A DNA stretch of 15,585 nucleotides from a candidate division WOR-1 bacterium RIFOXYB2_FULL_48_7 (GTDB taxonomy: Bacteria; Margulisbacteria; WOR-1; O2-12-FULL-45-9; XYB2-FULL-48-7), in the NCBI GenBank assembly GCA_001771615.1, contig MEUF01000015.1, positions 1 to 15,585 of the forward strand, given 5' to 3'. Position numbers and translations under genes: made by a program. Shown here piece after piece: positions 14,125 through 15,585 of this stretch (positions are counted from its first letter, which is position 1; each line of letters starts with the position of its first letter). The notes under the pieces are model-generated. The model saw only the letters and a program-made list of their open reading frames with translations. It ran no database searches and was not told the DNA's origin.

Positions 14125-14778
14125 ATGAGAATAGTTGCATTAGTTTTGTCATTAATTGTTTTGTTGGCCACCTATGCTTCGGCTGAGACCCTGATTTATG
14201 CTAACACCCTGCCACAGGGAAAATGGGGAGTAGAAGCAGTTTACTTACAGGATAGTAATGTCGCCAACACCAGCGGGATGACCTTAACCAATTATGGGGT
14301 CAAGGTTGCCTATGGTGTTACTAACCAGTTAGAATTGGATCTGGCCTATGGCACCGGCAGCTATTCTGGCCTCCCTGCTGGATTGACTTCATCTATGACC
14401 CCAACAACAGCGGTACTACGATATAATATCTTGGCGGAATCGACCGCCCCGGCAACCGTCACAGTCGCCGCTGGCTACAAATCAATCCCGGTAACCACCA
14501 ATTATGCCGGGAACAGCACATATGGGAAATCTGGCGTGGGTGTCATTGCCAGCAAAATGATGATCCCTTTTATCCCCTATGCCGCCCTTAGCTATAATAC
14601 CCTTGATATGAGCGGGGCAAATATTCCTTCGACCGAATTGACAATTGGCACCGCCTTTGCCTGGTCCAAACAGGGACAGGTTTTGGTGGAATATACCAAC
14701 CAGGCGCTGGTTAATTACCCCGGGGTGGGGAATTTTACCAGCCCCCAGATCGGCGTTGGCGTAGTCTATACCCTGTAA
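14125..14778 (+). CDS. Small putative outer-membrane beta-barrel protein
   Basis: A 217-aa exported protein not assigned to a named family. It has a signal peptide (MRIVALVLSLIVLLATYASA) with predicted cleavage after residue 20. The mature protein is rich in Gly, Ala, Thr, Ser and Tyr, lacks Cys, and alternates amphipathic strands with turns (YGVKVAYGVTNQLELDLAYG, PQIGVGVVYTL), consistent with roughly eight to ten barrel strands. The early motif LIYANTLPQGKWGVEAVY echoes the mature start of the upstream YjbH-like gene (PDANVIPYKNFNIGASY), so the two may be distant relatives. It ends in Leu rather than Phe. A strong SD precedes it and an intrinsic terminator follows 18 nt after its stop, so it is the last gene of its transcript. 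Confidence 0.78.
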   Translation: MRIVALVLSLIVLLATYASAETLIYANTLPQGKWGVEAVYLQDSNVANTSGMTLTNYGVKVAYGVTNQLELDLAYGTGSYSGLPAGLTSSMTPTTAVLRYNILAESTAPATVTVAAGYKSIPVTTNYAGNSTYGKSGVGVIASKMMIPFIPYAALSYNTLDMSGANIPSTELTIGTAFAWSKQGQVLVEYTNQALVNYPGVGNFTSPQIGVGVVYTL

Positions 14779-14796
14779 TCATCACCATTAGTTAGG

Positions 14797-14830
14797 AAAA
14801 GGCCTCCCCACTCGGGAGGCCTTTTTATTT
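14797..14830 (+). terminator. Rho-independent terminator ending the envelope cluster
   Basis: A 12-bp stem pairs 14797-14808 (AAAAGGCCTCCC) with 14814-14825 (GGGAGGCCTTTT), with a 5-nt loop CACTC and a T-rich tail to 14830. It is the strongest hairpin I see in the window. Its tail abuts the hisC promoter. Confidence 0.93.
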
Positions 14831-14831
14831 A

Positions 14832-14840
14832 TGCTATAAT
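14832..14840 (+). promoter_or_regulatory. Extended -10 promoter of hisC, 6 nt before the start codon
   Basis: TGCTATAAT carries the TGn extension plus a consensus TATAAT (14835-14840). Exactly 6 nt separate it from ATG 14847, so the predicted +1 is the A of the start codon. The -35 position falls in the upstream terminator stem and shows no match, as expected for extended -10 promoters. Confidence 0.7.
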
Positions 14841-14846
14841 TTCTCC

Positions 14847-15585
14847 ATGGATAATCCATTGGTCAGGGGGGCTGTCGAGGGGATAAAAGAGTATGTCCCC
14901 GGAAAAAGTGTGGCCGGCGCGATAAAATTAGCGAGCAATGAAAATCCTTTTGGCCCTTCGCCCAAGGCACTTGAGGCTATCGCCAAAGAAGGGAAAAACC
15001 TGCAAATCTATCCCGACGAAAAAGCCACCTTATTGCGCGAGGCCCTGGCTACCAAGTTTGCCCTGGCGCCCGACAACTTTATTTGCGGCAATGGCTCTGA
15101 TGAAATTATGCAGATCCTGGGCTCAACCTATATTAACCCCGGTGACGAGATAATAATTCCCAAAAACACCTTCAGCGTTTATGAACTGATTACCCGCATT
15201 TTTGACGGCCGCGTTGTCCTGGCCGACCTCAAAGATTATGCCGTCGACCTGGATAACATCCTGGCCAAAATAACGGACAAAACAAAGATGGTTTTTCTGG
15301 CGAACCCCAACAATCCGACGGGCAGTTATTTTACGGAAAAGGGATTGTCCGCCTTTATGCGCCAATTGCCGGAGAAAATTCTGCTCGTGATCGACGAAGC
15401 TTATGCAGAGTTTGTTGATGATAAAGAGTTCCCGGCCGCGATAAATTATGTAACAGCCGGACGCAACGTCTTCATCTTGCGCACTTTTTCAAAGTACTAT
15501 GGCCTGGCCGGGCTGCGCATCGGCTATGGCCTGGCTAAACCAGAGCTGATCAAGCCAATGTACCGCACCAAGCTGCCTTTTAGCG
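14847..15585 (+). CDS. hisC: Histidinol-phosphate aminotransferase, C-terminus beyond window
   Basis: PLP-dependent fold-type I aminotransferase that converts imidazole-acetol phosphate to histidinol phosphate in histidine synthesis. 246 of about 350 residues are visible. Motifs: LASNENPFGPSP (28-39), IYPD (54-57), GNGSDEI (81-87), ANPNNPTG (152-159), VIDEAYAEF (181-189), and the PLP-lysine segment RTFSKYYGLAGLRIGYG (212-228) with K216. The N-terminal GIKEYVPGK form is typical of HisC. No SD is seen; the -10 box placement implies a leaderless mRNA. Paralogues acting on aromatic amino acids share these motifs, so another specificity is possible. No other his genes are in the window; the gene is cut at the right edge. 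Confidence 0.94.
   Translation, partial: MDNPLVRGAVEGIKEYVPGKSVAGAIKLASNENPFGPSPKALEAIAKEGKNLQIYPDEKATLLREALATKFALAPDNFICGNGSDEIMQILGSTYINPGDEIIIPKNTFSVYELITRIFDGRVVLADLKDYAVDLDNILAKITDKTKMVFLANPNNPTGSYFTEKGLSAFMRQLPEKILLVIDEAYAEFVDDKEFPAAINYVTAGRNVFILRTFSKYYGLAGLRIGYGLAKPELIKPMYRTKLPFS

Noticed and set aside
14938..15153. 71-aa plus-strand frame inside hisC
   Set aside because: Out of frame with hisC, which is open from 14847 to the edge with full aminotransferase motifs.
1..15585. CRISPR arrays, tRNA/rRNA genes, transposases, phage genes, defence systems
   Set aside because: I looked on both strands and saw no regularly spaced repeats, tRNA-like cloverleaf sequences, or mobile or defence protein motifs. 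The region is nearly fully coding with housekeeping and envelope genes.

Overview
This window looks like a chromosomal piece of a Gram-negative-type (diderm) bacterium that makes lipid A. LpxD, a Skp/OmpH-like periplasmic chaperone, two proteins that look like outer-membrane barrels and a lipoprotein all point to two membranes. The only ribonucleotide reductase visible is the oxygen-sensitive class III enzyme, which fits an anaerobe or facultative anaerobe. The housekeeping genes are bacterial and full length where not cut by the window. I see no rRNA, tRNA, CRISPR array, insertion sequence or phage gene. The phylum cannot be fixed from the sequence alone; the gene mix would suit an uncultured diderm candidate phylum, but that is a guess.

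Layout. (1) 1-1832, minus: nrdR followed by nrdD (cut by the left edge), driven by a near-consensus sigma70 promoter that carries two NrdR boxes 31 bp apart. (2) 1833-2780, minus: fmt. (3) 2851-4323, plus: an Ig-like-domain lipoprotein, divergent from fmt and convergent with nadC, the two stop codons overlapping. (4) 4320-7939, minus: a tight operon pyrH-frr-uppS-cdsA-nadC (UMP kinase, ribosome recycling, undecaprenyl-PP and CDP-diacylglycerol synthesis, NAD synthesis), with gaps of 10 nt or less and several overlaps. (5) 7971-9011, plus: a seven-helix membrane sensor with a PAS domain and no output domain, divergent from pyrH across a strikingly symmetric promoter. (6) 9039-10817, plus: mnmG. 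(7) 10845-14057, plus: an envelope run of skp-like chaperone, lpxD, a GT4 glycosyltransferase and a YjbH-like outer-membrane protein, followed after a 67-nt gap by a small barrel-like protein (14125-14778) and a strong intrinsic terminator. (8) 14847 to the right edge, plus: hisC, incomplete.

The genes are dense and no gap exceeds 90 nt. I found no dramatic new multi-gene system. The most interesting signals are regulatory. Several genes at the head of a transcription unit (fmt, mnmG, hisC, and nearly pyrH and the sensor gene) have no Shine-Dalgarno sequence and instead carry a -10 hexamer 6 or 9 nt before the start codon, which predicts leaderless or near-leaderless mRNAs; most downstream genes use SD sequences or overlapping stop/start codons. 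The pyrH/sensor divergent promoter is a dyad in which both -10 boxes and both start codons are equidistant from one central base. The nrdR operon shows a textbook-quality autoregulatory promoter.
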